In this document: in pieces, positions 19,637 to 31,444 of the stretch
Position numbering within the stretch: the first letter of the stretch is position 1
Layout: each line of letters opens with the position of its first letter
Origin: Rhodospirillaceae bacterium
GTDB lineage: Bacteria > Pseudomonadota > Alphaproteobacteria > MPNO01 > UBA2964
DNA length: 64,000 bases
Direction: 5' to 3'
Assembly (NCBI GenBank): GCA_002720855.1
Contig: PBIN01000015.1
Span: 186,001 to 250,000 of the forward strand
The notes under the pieces: generated by a model
Told to the model about the DNA's origin: nothing
The model's input: only the letters and a program-made list of their open reading frames with translations
The model's database searches: none
Made by a program: the position numbers and the translations under genes

Positions 19637-20959
19637 GTGACAGACGACGGGCCGCGTGAATCCACGCGTAGCGGCGTACGCCTGCCGGCCATAATCCTAT
19701 TGCTCCTAATCGCGATTTCAGCGGGTGGTACCGCGTGGCTTATGTTCACACCACCACCGACTTCTGAAGAGAAAGCTGAAATTAAAGCATCGGCTCCAGG
19801 TCTCAAGCGGTCCGAATCGAAGACGCCCGAAAAAACGTCCCCGATAAAAGAAGAAGCGAAAAAGAAACCGCCTGTAGAGCCTGACCCGGCACCGCCAACT
19901 TCACCGCCGGTGCAATCTGCAATTGAACCCAAAACCCAACCCGCTGCGATCGCAACCAGACCAAAACAACCCGCCGGAAAAAAGTTGGCGGCAAAACCCG
20001 AAAAACAACCGGTAAGCCAATCGACACCGCAGACGAGCTCCCCGGAACAGCCAAAAGAAGAAAAGAAAATAGAGGTGCCAACGGAACCATCACCGCCGAA
20101 AACCGTTGCCGTTGCCCCTATCATTCCTGCTGTCCCAAAGCTTACGCTAGAGCGCCGCGAAAGACCGCTCCGTGCTGTACCTGATCCGGCTTTAATCGAA
20201 AAATCTGTTTCCGGTCCATTGCCAATCGTTGGCCGTGACGGGCGAGAAGCCTGGCGGGTTTATGCCCGTCCCTTTAGAGGGGATAAATCCAAACCGCGAA
20301 TTGCAATTGTGCTGCATGGTCTTGGAACCAGCGTTACGGCCTCGCGGGCGGCAATCCAGGGGTTGCCTGGCGTCATAACACTTGCCTTTACACCATATGC
20401 CGACCGCCTGACTGGCTGGATCCGTGAGGCTCGCACAGCTGGTCATGAAGTATTACTTATGACGCCTATGGAGCCCACCAATTACCCGCAGTTCGACCCT
20501 GGGCCGCAAGCGCTTCTGACAACCTTAACCGACCAGGAAAATATCGGCAGATTGCATTGGATTTTGGGCCGCAGTGTTGGTTACGTCGGTGTTGTGGATT
20601 TTATGGGTTCCAGATTCACCCGCTCACACGCCCAAATGCGGTTAGTTCTCGCCGCCCTGCGCAAACGCGGCCTGCTATATCTTGAAAGCCGTGCAGCGGC
20701 ACGCAATATAGTTGGAGATATTGCCAAAGGGCTCAAGTTGCCTTTCGCTGCAGCAACCCTTCACCTCGACAAAACTGCGTCACGCCTGGCAATCGATTCC
20801 CAATTACGCGAGACCGAAAGGCTTGCAAAAAAATTGGGACAAGCTGTCGCATTGGGCTTTCCATATCCGGTAACGCTGGAACGCGTCGGAGAATGGGCCA
20901 AATCGGTTGAGAAACGTGGAATCGTATTAGTCCCGATTTCAGCCATCGCAAAAAGATAA
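19637..20959 (+). CDS. divergent polysaccharide deacetylase family protein (YibQ type)
   Basis: 440 residues, GTG start with GGAGG seven bases upstream. One membrane anchor (residues about 15-38), a Pro/Lys/Glu-rich linker to about 190 suited to crossing the periplasm, then a C-terminal domain (about 215-440) with IAIVLHGLGTS, LAFTPYADRL, EVLLMTPMEPTNYP and FLLY-type strands. This is the divergent deacetylase family usually encoded after ctpA. The opening motif is HGLG where family members normally have D(D/H)xG, so one metal Asp seems lost; activity is uncertain. Confidence 0.88.
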   Translation: MTDDGPRESTRSGVRLPAIILLLLIAISAGGTAWLMFTPPPTSEEKAEIKASAPGLKRSESKTPEKTSPIKEEAKKKPPVEPDPAPPTSPPVQSAIEPKTQPAAIATRPKQPAGKKLAAKPEKQPVSQSTPQTSSPEQPKEEKKIEVPTEPSPPKTVAVAPIIPAVPKLTLERRERPLRAVPDPALIEKSVSGPLPIVGRDGREAWRVYARPFRGDKSKPRIAIVLHGLGTSVTASRAAIQGLPGVITLAFTPYADRLTGWIREARTAGHEVLLMTPMEPTNYPQFDPGPQALLTTLTDQENIGRLHWILGRSVGYVGVVDFMGSRFTRSHAQMRLVLAALRKRGLLYLESRAAARNIVGDIAKGLKLPFAAATLHLDKTASRLAIDSQLRETERLAKKLGQAVALGFPYPVTLERVGEWAKSVEKRGIVLVPISAIAKR

Positions 20960-21462
20960 TGAAATTGGACAAACGGGAACGTTCAGAAAAGCCGTATCGG
21001 CCCTGCGCGGCAATGATTCTTTTTAACCATGCGGGCAAGGTGCTCGTCGCCGAACGGAACGACAGAGAGGATTCGGCCTGGCAGTTGCCGCAAGGAGGTA
21101 TCGACGAGGGCGAATCAATTGAAATAGCTGCCCTCCGGGAACTCGAAGAAGAAATTGGAACGGCGGCGGCGGAAATTATCACCATCGCAGAGAAAACTGT
21201 TTGCTACGATTGGCCCTCGACGAACGGCAGTGATCGCCGAATGAAATGGCAAGGCCAGCGCATGAGTTTGGTCGCCTTGAGATTCACCGGGCAGGATAGC
21301 GATATAAACCTGAATACCGCACACCCCGAGTTTCGCAGCTGGCGCTGGGTTGCACTCGAAGTAATCCCCGAATTAATCGTTCCGTTTAAAAAACCCGTAT
21401 ACGATTACGCCGTACAGGAGTTCACAAAAATCCGGGACGAACTGCGATCAGAAAACACCTGA
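20959..21462 (+). CDS. rppH: RNA pyrophosphohydrolase, Nudix family
   Basis: RppH removes pyrophosphate from 5' triphosphate RNA and so starts decay. 167 residues. The Nudix box GGIDEGESIEIAALRELEEEIG is intact, preceded by RPCAAMILFNHAGKVLVAER and DSAWQLPQGG, and followed by the WPSTNGSDRRMKWQGQ segment typical of RppH. The start overlaps the previous stop as TAATG. Last gene of the plus-strand run; it converges on atpC across 88 nt without a clear terminator. Confidence 0.93.
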   Translation: MKLDKRERSEKPYRPCAAMILFNHAGKVLVAERNDREDSAWQLPQGGIDEGESIEIAALRELEEEIGTAAAEIITIAEKTVCYDWPSTNGSDRRMKWQGQRMSLVALRFTGQDSDINLNTAHPEFRSWRWVALEVIPELIVPFKKPVYDYAVQEFTKIRDELRSENT

Positions 21463-21550
21463 AAGTTAACGAGCACACTGACCAGAGAGCCGCACCACAC
21501 GTCTCACCGGTTCGAGCACGTACACTTAACAAAATCGGTTGGTCAGGAAA

Positions 21551-21964
21551 CTAGGCCTGTCCAGCGGTATCCAGCGCCGCTAGGAGCGCCTCCGATACAG
21601 CCAGCGCGGAAACAGCATTGTCTTTGTCGGCTTCATCGGCTGCATCGACCGCTTCACGATCAGCTTTAACGCGTTCTTCAATAGAAGCTCGATCAGCGGT
21701 TTCGAGTGCAACGGCCTCGTCTGCAAGGACGGTACACCGTTCCGGCGTCACTTCCGCGAACCCGCCCGAAACAAATATCCTCCGGTTAACCGCATCATTT
21801 TCGTAAACAGCGATTACACCGGTCCTCAGGGTCGAAATTAATGGCGAATGACCAGGCAAAACACCAAAGTCACCCTCCGCACCCGGCACCACGACAAGTT
21901 CGACCGGCTCGGAGAACAGAAGTTCCTCAGGCGCAACAAGTTCAAACTCGACAGTATCTGCCAT
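21551..21964 (-). CDS. atpC: F1 ATP synthase epsilon subunit
   Basis: 137 residues. The N-terminal beta sandwich (FELVAPEELLFSEPVELVVVPGAEGDFGVLPGHSPLI) is typical; the C-terminal helical part is Ala/Asp/Glu-rich. Last gene of atpHAGDC, 31 nt after atpD. The Fo genes are not in the window, as usual for alphaproteobacteria, where they form a separate cluster. Confidence 0.97.
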   Translation of the reverse strand: MADTVEFELVAPEELLFSEPVELVVVPGAEGDFGVLPGHSPLISTLRTGVIAVYENDAVNRRIFVSGGFAEVTPERCTVLADEAVALETADRASIEERVKADREAVDAADEADKDNAVSALAVSEALLAALDTAGQA

Positions 21965-21995
21965 AATCGGTTTTCCTATCTATGCAGCAACCTGA

Positions 21996-23450
<1,455 letters not shown>

Positions 23451-23453
23451 CTA

Positions 23454-24368
23454 TTACAACGCTTCAGCGCCGGAGATAATCTCAATAAGTTCCTTGGTAA
23501 TAAATGCCTGACGCGTCCGGTTATAGGTTATCGTCAGGTTGTCGATCATTTCGCCCGCATTTCGGGTCGCATTGTCCATTGCCGTCATCCGTGCGCCTTG
23601 TTCAGATGCCGCGTTTTCCAGAAGAGCATGAAAAAGCTGAACTGACAGGTTACGTGGCAACAGGTCTTCAAGAATTTCCTGCTCGTCGGGTTCAAATTCG
23701 TATACAGCCTTTGGCCCCTCGCTTTGTTCCGCCTCTACGGTGTTATCTTCACCCTCACTCGAATGACTATCGGTAGCCCGGAACGGTATAAGCTGTTGCG
23801 GCGTAACAATCTGCGTCATCGCCGACTGGAAGCGGTTATAGATAATCGTGCAAACATCGAACTCGTCGGCTTCGAACATGCTGAGAATCCGATTACCAAC
23901 CGTTGTTGCATCAGCAAACGAAAGAGATTTTCGTCCTATCTCTTCAAAAGTATCGAGAATTAACGATCGGAAATCGCGGCGCAAAATATCACGGCCTTTT
24001 CGACCAACGCACAACACTTTGACCTCTTTTCCGTCGTCCAACAGCCGACGAATAATTCCAATAGACCCGCGAACGATGGACGAATTAAATCCACCGCAAA
24101 GCCCACGATCCGAAGTCATGACAACAAGCAAATGAACGTTATCGTTGCCATTACCCGCCAGCAAAGCCGGGCCACCTGCCCCTGTCGGCAAGCCTTCTGC
24201 AAGTGAACCAAGCATGCGGTTCATACGTTCGGAGTATGGACGTGCCGCTTCGGCCTGTTCCTGCGCACGGCGCAACTTGGCGGCCGCGACCATCTTCATA
24301 GCCGACGTGATTTTTTGCGTCGATTTGACGCTATCGATACGGATCCGAAGATCCTTGAGGCTAGGCAT
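23454..24368 (-). CDS. atpG: F1 ATP synthase gamma subunit
   Basis: The central rotor stalk, 304 residues. N-terminal coiled-coil helix [30 protein letters not shown] and C-terminal helix [16 protein letters not shown] with [12 protein letters not shown]. An acidic insert ([20 protein letters not shown], about residues 202-222) is longer than in E. coli. Confidence 0.98.
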   Translation of the reverse strand: MPSLKDLRIRIDSVKSTQKITSAMKMVAAAKLRRAQEQAEAARPYSERMNRMLGSLAEGLPTGAGGPALLAGNGNDNVHLLVVMTSDRGLCGGFNSSIVRGSIGIIRRLLDDGKEVKVLCVGRKGRDILRRDFRSLILDTFEEIGRKSLSFADATTVGNRILSMFEADEFDVCTIIYNRFQSAMTQIVTPQQLIPFRATDSHSSEGEDNTVEAEQSEGPKAVYEFEPDEQEILEDLLPRNLSVQLFHALLENAASEQGARMTAMDNATRNAGEMIDNLTITYNRTRQAFITKELIEIISGAEAL

Positions 24369-24411
24369 TGCCCAATTCGATCCTTATTCCATTCGGTCCG
24401 GCCAGCTAAAA

Positions 24412-25947
24412 TCAGGCCGCTACGAAGCTGTCAGCATAGCTTTGAATAGCTGCTTTCAACTTCTCTTCATTATCATCGGTTATGGCTTGAGCTTCGCGGA
24501 TGTCCGCGAGGATATCCTGGTGGTTGGCGCGTACCGCCGACATCAGCCCTTCTTCAAACCGCGTTATATCGCTCACTGCAACGTCATCAAGAAATCCGTT
24601 CACGCCTGCGTAAATGGCTACCACCTGTTCCTCGACCGGTAACGGCTGGTATTGCGGTTGTTTAAGAAGCTCCGTCAGACGTTCACCGCGTGCCAGAAGC
24701 CGCTGCGTCGCCGCGTCAAGATCGGAGGCGAACTGCGCAAACGCTGCCATTTCGCGATATTGTGCAAGCTCGAGTTTGATGGAGCCTGCGACCTGTTTCA
24801 TCGCTTTAATCTGTGCAGCGGAGCCAACTCGGCTAACCGAAAGGCCGACATTCACCGCAGGCCGAATACCAGAATAGAACAGATCGGTTTCGAGAAAGAT
24901 TTGCCCGTCGGTAATCGAGATAACGTTTGTCGGGATGTAGGCAGAAACGTCGCCAGCTTGTGTTTCAATTACTGGCAACGCTGTCAGTGAGCCACCGCCA
25001 TGATCTTCATTCATCTTGGCGGCACGCTCGAGCAGACGGGAATGCAGATAGAAAACATCACCGGGGTAGGCTTCACGGCCCGGTGGACGGCGAAGCAACA
25101 ATGACATCTGACGATAGGCAACCGCCTGTTTGGAAAGATCATCATAAATGATGAGAGAATGCTTTCCATTGTCGCGGAACCATTCCCCCATCGCACAACC
25201 CGTATAGGGCGCCAGATACTGCATAGGCGCCGGATCGGAAGCGGTCGCAGCGACAACGATCGAATATTCCATGGCGCCATTGTCTTCCAGCGCCTTAACG
25301 ATCTGGGCGACGGTCGACCTTTTCTGCCCAACCGCCACGTAAATGCAATATAGCTTCTTGCTCTCATCCTCCCCGGCATTCGCAGCCTTCTGGTTGATGA
25401 TCGCATCGATAGCAACAGCGGTTTTGCCGGTCTGCCGGTCACCAATAATCAGTTCGCGCTGTCCCCGCCCAATCGGGATCAAGCTATCGATAGCCTTTAG
25501 TCCCGTTTGCATCGGCTCGGTAACGGATTTACGCGGGATAATCCCAGGTGCTTTGACATCTACCCTTGCGCGGTCAGCGCCTTCGATTGGCCCTTTGCCA
25601 TCGAGAGGGTTGCCAAGACCGTCGACAACGCGACCAAGCAGAGCTGGCCCAACCGGAACATCAACAATCGAGCCGGTCCGTTTTACCGTGTCACCTTCAT
25701 GGATTGTCCGATCATCACCGAAGATAACGACACCAACATTGTCGGTTTCGAGGTTCAATGCCATTCCGACAATGCCGCCGGTAAATTCAACGAGCTCACC
25801 GGCCTGAACGTTGTCCAGCCCGTATACGCGGGCAATACCATCACCAACGGAGAGAACCCGTCCAACTTCGGCGACTTCGGTCTCATTGCCAAAGTTCGTT
25901 ATCTGGTCTTTCAGAATCGATGAGATTTCGGCGGCGTGGATATCCAT
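24412..25947 (-). CDS. atpA: F1 ATP synthase alpha subunit
   Basis: The non-catalytic nucleotide-binding subunit, 511 residues. P-loop [13 protein letters not shown], arginine-finger region [13 protein letters not shown] and [24 protein letters not shown] are intact. ATG 25947 shares one base with the atpH stop (TGATG); a GTG one codon earlier is less likely. Confidence 0.99.
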   Translation of the reverse strand: MDIHAAEISSILKDQITNFGNETEVAEVGRVLSVGDGIARVYGLDNVQAGELVEFTGGIVGMALNLETDNVGVVIFGDDRTIHEGDTVKRTGSIVDVPVGPALLGRVVDGLGNPLDGKGPIEGADRARVDVKAPGIIPRKSVTEPMQTGLKAIDSLIPIGRGQRELIIGDRQTGKTAVAIDAIINQKAANAGEDESKKLYCIYVAVGQKRSTVAQIVKALEDNGAMEYSIVVAATASDPAPMQYLAPYTGCAMGEWFRDNGKHSLIIYDDLSKQAVAYRQMSLLLRRPPGREAYPGDVFYLHSRLLERAAKMNEDHGGGSLTALPVIETQAGDVSAYIPTNVISITDGQIFLETDLFYSGIRPAVNVGLSVSRVGSAAQIKAMKQVAGSIKLELAQYREMAAFAQFASDLDAATQRLLARGERLTELLKQPQYQPLPVEEQVVAIYAGVNGFLDDVAVSDITRFEEGLMSAVRANHQDILADIREAQAITDDNEEKLKAAIQSYADSFVAA

Positions 25948-26507
25948 CACGCAGTCCCTTTCATAGCAAGTTGTAATCTTTGTAATTTGGTACGCAGTGA
26001 CGAATCGATCATTCGAGAACCAACCCGAACCACCATCCCGCCAAGCAATTCCGGATCCACGTTGGTCGTTACAGCGACCGTCGATCCAATGGCGTCCTTC
26101 AAGGAAGTTTCTAAACTTTTGCGCTGACTGTCAGTAAGAGGTGCCGCAGAGGTGACTTCAGCCTCAACTTCACCACGATGCTCGGAAACCAGGGTCCTGT
26201 AGGCCCGAATTATGTCCTCCAGCGCAAACAAACGCCGGTTTTGAGCAATAACACCAACCGTGTTGCAAACAATCTCGGACAGGCCCGCTTTTTCGGTAAT
26301 CGCCGCCATCGCTTTACTTTGGGCATCACGTGAGAAAAGCGGGCTTTCTATAAGTCGACGCAAGTCATCTGACTCGTCGATCATTGCCTGTAATTGTGAG
26401 AGATCGTCCGCAACGGCATCGATGGCTTTTTGATCCAGCGCCAGCTCAAAAAGTGCCGTCGCATATCGACCTGAGAGACCCGAAGCTTCTGTTTGTCCCG
26501 ATGCCAC
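25947..26507 (-). CDS. atpH: F1 ATP synthase delta subunit
   Basis: Peripheral stalk subunit that links F1 to Fo, 186 residues. [15 protein letters not shown] at the N-terminus and [28 protein letters not shown] at the C-terminus are diagnostic. The start is GTG. First gene of the operon, with 190 nt upstream to priA in which I found no convincing promoter hexamers. Confidence 0.97.
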   Translation of the reverse strand: MASGQTEASGLSGRYATALFELALDQKAIDAVADDLSQLQAMIDESDDLRRLIESPLFSRDAQSKAMAAITEKAGLSEIVCNTVGVIAQNRRLFALEDIIRAYRTLVSEHRGEVEAEVTSAAPLTDSQRKSLETSLKDAIGSTVAVTTNVDPELLGGMVVRVGSRMIDSSLRTKLQRLQLAMKGTA

Positions 26508-26697
26508 TTATTCTGCCTTCGATAGCCCTATCGGAATAGGAACTAAGTAACTGATATTTATTACGAAAATTAGCTTCTCGAATTTCAGCGAAAAGCCTAT
26601 TTCCTGCCTGCCCTCAAAGGGCGCTGTTTGCTAACATACTACCCTGCACCATGCAACCCATGGCGCCGGTCAAAAACACCTAGATTTGCCGATATTT

Positions 26698-28938
26698 CTA
26701 GAGAAAATTGTGAGGATCGACGTCGATCTGTACACGGACATTGCCTCGAAATCGAATCTGTTTGAGCCAATGCCGCAATATACCCCTGACATTAGAATCA
26801 CGCCGCGCTTTGAGCAACAGACGAAAACGGTGCCTGCCCCGAAGAATGGAGAGCGGTGCTGGTGCCGGGCCCAAGACGAAAACGCCCTCTTCCGATGGAG
26901 CTTTTCGCCCTAATGCACGCGCCACATTCTCGACTTCTACAGCGTCGCTGCCCGATACAATCAGTGCGGCAAGTCGGCCAAACGGTGGCATACCATGGCG
27001 TTTGCGTTCTTCCGCCTCGGTGGCTAGAAATTGGTCACGCGTTCCGGCAACCAATGCCTCCATAACCGGATCCTCGGGTCGATAGGTTTGGAGCAAAACC
27101 TTGCCGGGCCTTTCGGCGCGCCCCGCCCGTCCTGACACCTGGTGCAAGAGCTGGAAAGTTCTCTCCGCTGCGCGCAGATCACCACCAGCCAGACCTAAAT
27201 CCGCATCAATGACACCAACCAAAGTCAAATAAGGGAAATGATGTCCCTTCGCCATAATCTGAGTGCCTATCAGAATATCGATCTCACGATTCTGCATTCT
27301 GCGCACCAGGGCAGCGGCGGCGGCCGGGCTTTGCATTGTGTCGCTCGCCATGATTTCGCATCGCGCCTGCGGAAATCGATCCGTTGTTTCTTCAGCGAGC
27401 CTTTCCACACCGGGTCCGCACGCCGCTAGCGATTCCGGTTCACTACATTCCGGACATTCCCCGGGCGGCTCCATTGAGAAGCCGCAGTGATGACATGAAA
27501 GATTTCTTTGCAATCGGTGTTCAACCAGCCAGGAGGTACAGTTCGGGCATTGCAAGCGATGACCGCAATGTCGGCAAAGCGTTAGCGGGGCATACCCTCT
27601 GCGATTAAGGAAAAGCATGACCTGTTCGCCCGCCGCCAACGATGCCGCAACGGCGTCCTGCAATCCGGGAGCAAGCCAGCTTTGACTTTCCATTTCCTCG
27701 GTTCGCATATCAATTGCGACAATGTCGGGCATCTCAGCGCCGCCGTGCCGGTCAACCAAGATCTGTCTTTCGTACCGACCCGACTGAACATTGGTAAAGG
27801 TTTCCAAGGACGGTGTCGCAGTTGACAAGATAATGGGGAAATTCCCCATCTGGGCGCGGACAACTGCCATGTCGCGTGCGTTATAGCAGACGCCGTCATC
27901 TTGTTTAAACGAGCCATCGTGCTCTTCATCAACAATCGTTAGGCCAAGGTTTGGAAAGGGCAGAAATAAAGCCGAACGAGCGCCCACGACGACGTTGGCT
28001 TCACCCGCGGCAATAGCCCGCCACGTTAGTCGCCGTTCAACACCTGTTAAATCGGAATGCCATTCAAGAGGTTTGGCACCAAATCTCTCAGTGAATCGCT
28101 TGAGCCACTGTGCCGTTAGGGCTATTTCAGGCAACAGGACCAACACCTGACGCCCCGCCGAGATTGTTGCTGCAATCGCTTCAAAATAGACTTCGGTTTT
28201 CCCTGACCCAGTGACACCGTCCAGCAGAGTCACTGAAAACCCCTCATCCGTATCTTGGTCGTTTGCGACCTCGACCGCATCGGTGAGCGCCTTCGCTGCC
28301 TCAGCCTGGGACGGCGATAAAATCGGCCTTGGTCGCTCCCAATCCGGCTTTTCAAGATCAAGGTGCTGTTCAAGCGTAATTGGCTTGAGCAAACCGGCAT
28401 CTGCCATGCTGCGGACGACTGACGGGCTGACGCCGGCGCTTCTGGCAAGTTCAGCTGCAACTCGCGGCGGCCCTTCCGCGAGGACGGCAAGAACGCGTCG
28501 CCGGGCATCTGTCATCCTGATTCGCGAATCGCTTTCATCTTTGACGTCGACACCGGCAGGCAAATAGCCGGTTCGAGTCTTTGGTGGATCAAGTGCTGCT
28601 GGCACGCTCATGCTCATCCGCAATACCGCGCCAAGCGGACTCAAAGTGTAGGAAGAAGTCCAGTCTACCAGCTTACGCAAATCGCGAGACATAGGCGGAA
28701 CATCTAGTAAACCATTAATATTCTTCAGTTTCTCGGCTGCCACTTCATTAGTGCCAGGTCCCCAGACAACCCCTTTTACGTCTCTTTTCCCCAATGGAAC
28801 GGAGACAAAATCACCGACCGATACAGATAAGTCAGTGGGCACAAAATAGTCGTACGCACCTGTAAGAGGGAGTGGCAGAAGGACACTGACTCTTTCCTCT
28901 CTATAGGTCCGTCGCGGTGTAGCATGGGATGTAGGCAT
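26698..28938 (-). CDS. priA: primosomal protein N', replication restart helicase
   Basis: A 3'-5' helicase that reloads the replisome at stalled forks. 746 residues: 3'BD domain (1-105), winged helix (about 140-190), Walker A GVTGSGKTEVY near 240, DEEH box VDEEHDGS, and a zinc-binding insert with eight Cys in CRHCGHRLQCPNC...LSCHHCGFSM...CPEC. HHLVAGRAGRAERPGK-type motif VI (LLHQVSGRAGRAERPG) is present. priA next to atpH is common in alphaproteobacteria. Confidence 0.97.
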   Translation of the reverse strand: MPTSHATPRRTYREERVSVLLPLPLTGAYDYFVPTDLSVSVGDFVSVPLGKRDVKGVVWGPGTNEVAAEKLKNINGLLDVPPMSRDLRKLVDWTSSYTLSPLGAVLRMSMSVPAALDPPKTRTGYLPAGVDVKDESDSRIRMTDARRRVLAVLAEGPPRVAAELARSAGVSPSVVRSMADAGLLKPITLEQHLDLEKPDWERPRPILSPSQAEAAKALTDAVEVANDQDTDEGFSVTLLDGVTGSGKTEVYFEAIAATISAGRQVLVLLPEIALTAQWLKRFTERFGAKPLEWHSDLTGVERRLTWRAIAAGEANVVVGARSALFLPFPNLGLTIVDEEHDGSFKQDDGVCYNARDMAVVRAQMGNFPIILSTATPSLETFTNVQSGRYERQILVDRHGGAEMPDIVAIDMRTEEMESQSWLAPGLQDAVAASLAAGEQVMLFLNRRGYAPLTLCRHCGHRLQCPNCTSWLVEHRLQRNLSCHHCGFSMEPPGECPECSEPESLAACGPGVERLAEETTDRFPQARCEIMASDTMQSPAAAAALVRRMQNREIDILIGTQIMAKGHHFPYLTLVGVIDADLGLAGGDLRAAERTFQLLHQVSGRAGRAERPGKVLLQTYRPEDPVMEALVAGTRDQFLATEAEERKRHGMPPFGRLAALIVSGSDAVEVENVARALGRKAPSEEGVFVLGPAPAPLSILRGRHRFRLLLKARRDSNVRGILRHWLKQIRFRGNVRVQIDVDPHNFL

Positions 28939-29040
28939 GGATTAGACTTTAGCGTGGCTCGATGGTTGGGCCAATCATGACAAACCATCGTAAGAATACG
29001 GTGGGAAGACCAAGTCGAATCTTAGGGATGACATCGTACT

Positions 29041-29703
29041 ATGAAATTTTTCGTCGATACCGCCGATACTGAAGAAATTCGTGATTTAGCTGCGACAGGA
29101 TTGGTCGATGGGGTGACAACCAATCCATCGCTCGTTGCAAAATCAGGACGAAAGTTTCTCGATGTTGTTCAGGAGATTTGCGGCATTGTCGATGGCCCTG
29201 TAAGCGCCGAAGTCACCGCGACTGATCACGAGACGATGCTCAAAGAAGGCAAAAAACTTGCTGGTCTTGCGCCCAATATTGCAGTCAAAGTTCCGCTAAC
29301 ACCTGACGGGCTAAAAACCTGCAAGGCGCTTTCTGACGCGGGGACGATGGTCAACGTCACACTGTGCTTTTCGCCGGGCCAGGCGATCCTTGCGGCCAAA
29401 GCCGGTGCAACTTTTATCTCGCCCTTTGTCGGGCGACTTGACGATATCAGCACTGACGGAATGCAACTGATTGCCGATATTTGCCAGATATACAATCAGT
29501 ATGAGCAATTTGAGACAGAAGTTCTTGTTGCCTCGATACGCCATCCAATTCATTTAACTGAGGCAGCCAAAATGGGAGCCGATGTTGCAACCCTCCCGCC
29601 AGGTGTTTTACGGCAACTCTACAAACATCCGCTGACAGATGCCGGTCTCGCGGCCTTCCTTGCCGACTGGGAAAAAACGGGCCAGTCGATTTTGGATGAT
29701 TAA
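29041..29703 (+). CDS. fsa: fructose-6-phosphate aldolase / TalC-type transaldolase
   Basis: 220 residues, matching the short transaldolase (TalC/FSA) class. [16 protein letters not shown] and [13 protein letters not shown] open the barrel; the Schiff-base Lys is in NIAVKVPLT near residue 87. SPFVGRLDD and [18 protein letters not shown] follow. Sequence alone does not tell aldolase from transaldolase activity. It begins 102 nt from divergent priA and precedes the DUF484 gene by 3 nt. Confidence 0.93.
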   Translation: MKFFVDTADTEEIRDLAATGLVDGVTTNPSLVAKSGRKFLDVVQEICGIVDGPVSAEVTATDHETMLKEGKKLAGLAPNIAVKVPLTPDGLKTCKALSDAGTMVNVTLCFSPGQAILAAKAGATFISPFVGRLDDISTDGMQLIADICQIYNQYEQFETEVLVASIRHPIHLTEAAKMGADVATLPPGVLRQLYKHPLTDAGLAAFLADWEKTGQSILDD

Positions 29704-29706
29704 AAC

Positions 29707-30453
29707 ATGACCAGTTCAACGCCCCCTGCCGACAACTCTACAAAAAAGTCTGGTACTAAAGCTGTAAGCAGCCCGATTATTTCACCTGATTCTGTTGCAG
29801 CTTTTCTTGAGCAGAACCCGACATTTGTCAATGATAGGCCGGAGCTTTTAGCATCCTTGATTCCCCCGGAACAAGATCATGGCGGTGGGATTGTCGACAT
29901 GCAAAAGTTCATGCTCGAGCGCCTGCAGGCGGAGTTATCCCGCTATCAAACGCGGGAACAGAACCTGCTGGATGCAGCAGAGGCTAACGGTGATGTACAA
30001 GCCCGGGTGATCAAGGCTGTAAAAGCGCTTCTCGATGCGAATTCTTTCGAAGCTCTGATCAAGGTCGTCCTCAAAAAACTCCCCAAAATGTTCGAAATTT
30101 CGGCAGCCGCGCTTTGTTTAGAAGCAGGTAATCACATCCCTGAAGAGGGGGCTGATTTCGGAATCATTGTGGTTGAGCCCGGGACCCTGGAATCTCTCAT
30201 GGATCAAGGCCGCGCGGTTGCTTTGCGATCTGACATCGAAGGTGACAAAGCAATTTTTGGATCCAGGGCCTCCAAGGTCCGGTCAGCTGCATTATTGCGG
30301 TTGAATTTTGGTCCCAATATTCCCAATGGATTGCTCGCGCTGGGGGCTAAAGCGCCTACGGGATTTGATCCGCGACAGGGCACGGAACTTCTCTCTTTCT
30401 TTTCCTACGTGCTGCAAAGGACCATCCAGCGATGGTTGACCCACGGCAAGTAA
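29707..30453 (+). CDS. DUF484 family protein
   Basis: 248 residues. After a short disordered start the DUF484 pattern appears: SVAAFLEQNPTFVNDRPELLASLIPPEQDHGGGIVDMQKFMLERLQ, here cited by its ends, then a coiled coil and a GAF-like domain ending LLSFFSYVLQRTIQRWL. No catalytic role is known. DUF484 genes usually precede xerC, as here, with a 22-nt overlap, so a link to the recombinase is likely. Confidence 0.92.
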   Translation: MTSSTPPADNSTKKSGTKAVSSPIISPDSVAAFLEQNPTFVNDRPELLASLIPPEQDHGGGIVDMQKFMLERLQAELSRYQTREQNLLDAAEANGDVQARVIKAVKALLDANSFEALIKVVLKKLPKMFEISAAALCLEAGNHIPEEGADFGIIVVEPGTLESLMDQGRAVALRSDIEGDKAIFGSRASKVRSAALLRLNFGPNIPNGLLALGAKAPTGFDPRQGTELLSFFSYVLQRTIQRWLTHGK

Positions 30454-31382
30454 CCAAGTTTCTCGCTGAACGGGACACGGTTGATGCCATCGAAGACTGG
30501 CAGCGTTGGATTTTGGATGAACGGCAATCCTCGACCCATACGTTGGCAGCATACTCACAGGACCTTGCTGCTTTCCTCGAATTCCTTACCAGCCATATTG
30601 GAAAGCCACCGGCACTCGACGATCTCGCCAGCCTCAAAATGGCAGACTACCGAAGCTTTCTTGCACATCGAATAAATCAGGGAATCGCGCACAGCTCTGT
30701 CGCGAGGGCGATGTCTACCCTTCGGAATTTCTTTAAATTTCTCGACAAAACCGGACGGGTTAGCAACGCAACAATAAAAGCCGTTCGATCTCCTAAACCC
30801 AAACCGCCGATCCCAAAACCAATTTCGGTAGAAGATGCATTCGACGTTATTCGAGCCGCTGCCAAGCTGTCAGATACGCCGTGGATTTCAAAACGTGATG
30901 TCGCGGTGTTTACGCTACTTTACGGGTGCGGTCTTCGAATTGATGAAGCGTTAAGCCTCAATCGAGCCGATATTCCCGATGGTGATGCTATGACGGTTAC
31001 GGGAAAGGGCAACAAGCAACGCGTCGTTCCTGTCCTGCCAATCGTCCGTGACGCCATTGATAAATATGTCGATGCCTGCCCATTCTCAGGAGAAGCGGAG
31101 ACGCCTCTTTTCGTCGGTGCCCGCGGTGGCCGACTTAATGCAGGCGTTGTTCAGCGCCAGATGCGCAAAGTACGCGCCCAGCTGGGGTTGCCAAATACAG
31201 CAACGCCACACGCCTTACGCCACAGCTTCGCGACCCATCTATTGGGTGCCGGTGGGGACCTTCGAACCATTCAGGAACTGCTTGGCCATTCCTCCCTTTC
31301 TACGACGCAACGCTACACGAGTGTCGATGCAGAACGGCTGATGAAAGTGTATGAGGTCTCACATCCGAGGGCCAAACGCTAA
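30432..31382 (+). CDS. xerC: tyrosine recombinase XerC
   Basis: Resolves chromosome dimers at dif with XerD. 316 residues: SAM-like core-binding domain (about 15-110) and catalytic domain. The catalytic residues are visible: Arg in YGCGLRIDEAL, Lys in GKGNKQR, His-x-x-Arg in HALRHSFATHL, His in LLGHSSL and Tyr in TTQRYTSV. XerC is preferred over XerD because of the DUF484 neighbour. The start lies inside the DUF484 gene. Confidence 0.93.
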   Translation: MVDPRQVTKFLAERDTVDAIEDWQRWILDERQSSTHTLAAYSQDLAAFLEFLTSHIGKPPALDDLASLKMADYRSFLAHRINQGIAHSSVARAMSTLRNFFKFLDKTGRVSNATIKAVRSPKPKPPIPKPISVEDAFDVIRAAAKLSDTPWISKRDVAVFTLLYGCGLRIDEALSLNRADIPDGDAMTVTGKGNKQRVVPVLPIVRDAIDKYVDACPFSGEAETPLFVGARGGRLNAGVVQRQMRKVRAQLGLPNTATPHALRHSFATHLLGAGGDLRTIQELLGHSSLSTTQRYTSVDAERLMKVYEVSHPRAKR

Positions 31383-31444
31383 CCAGCGAAGCAAGAAAAC
31401 GTGGATGACTGGAAATCCACAATAAATATGGCTAAAATTTATGC

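Noticed and set aside
19582-20124. 180-codon Gly/Phe/Ser-rich frame on the minus strand
   Set aside because: Antisense to the Pro/Lys-rich linker of the deacetylase-like gene; composition explained by that.
21478-21546. Inverted repeat CTGACCA/TGGTCAG between rppH and atpC
   Set aside because: Only 7 bp with a 55-nt loop and no T run; not supported as a terminator.
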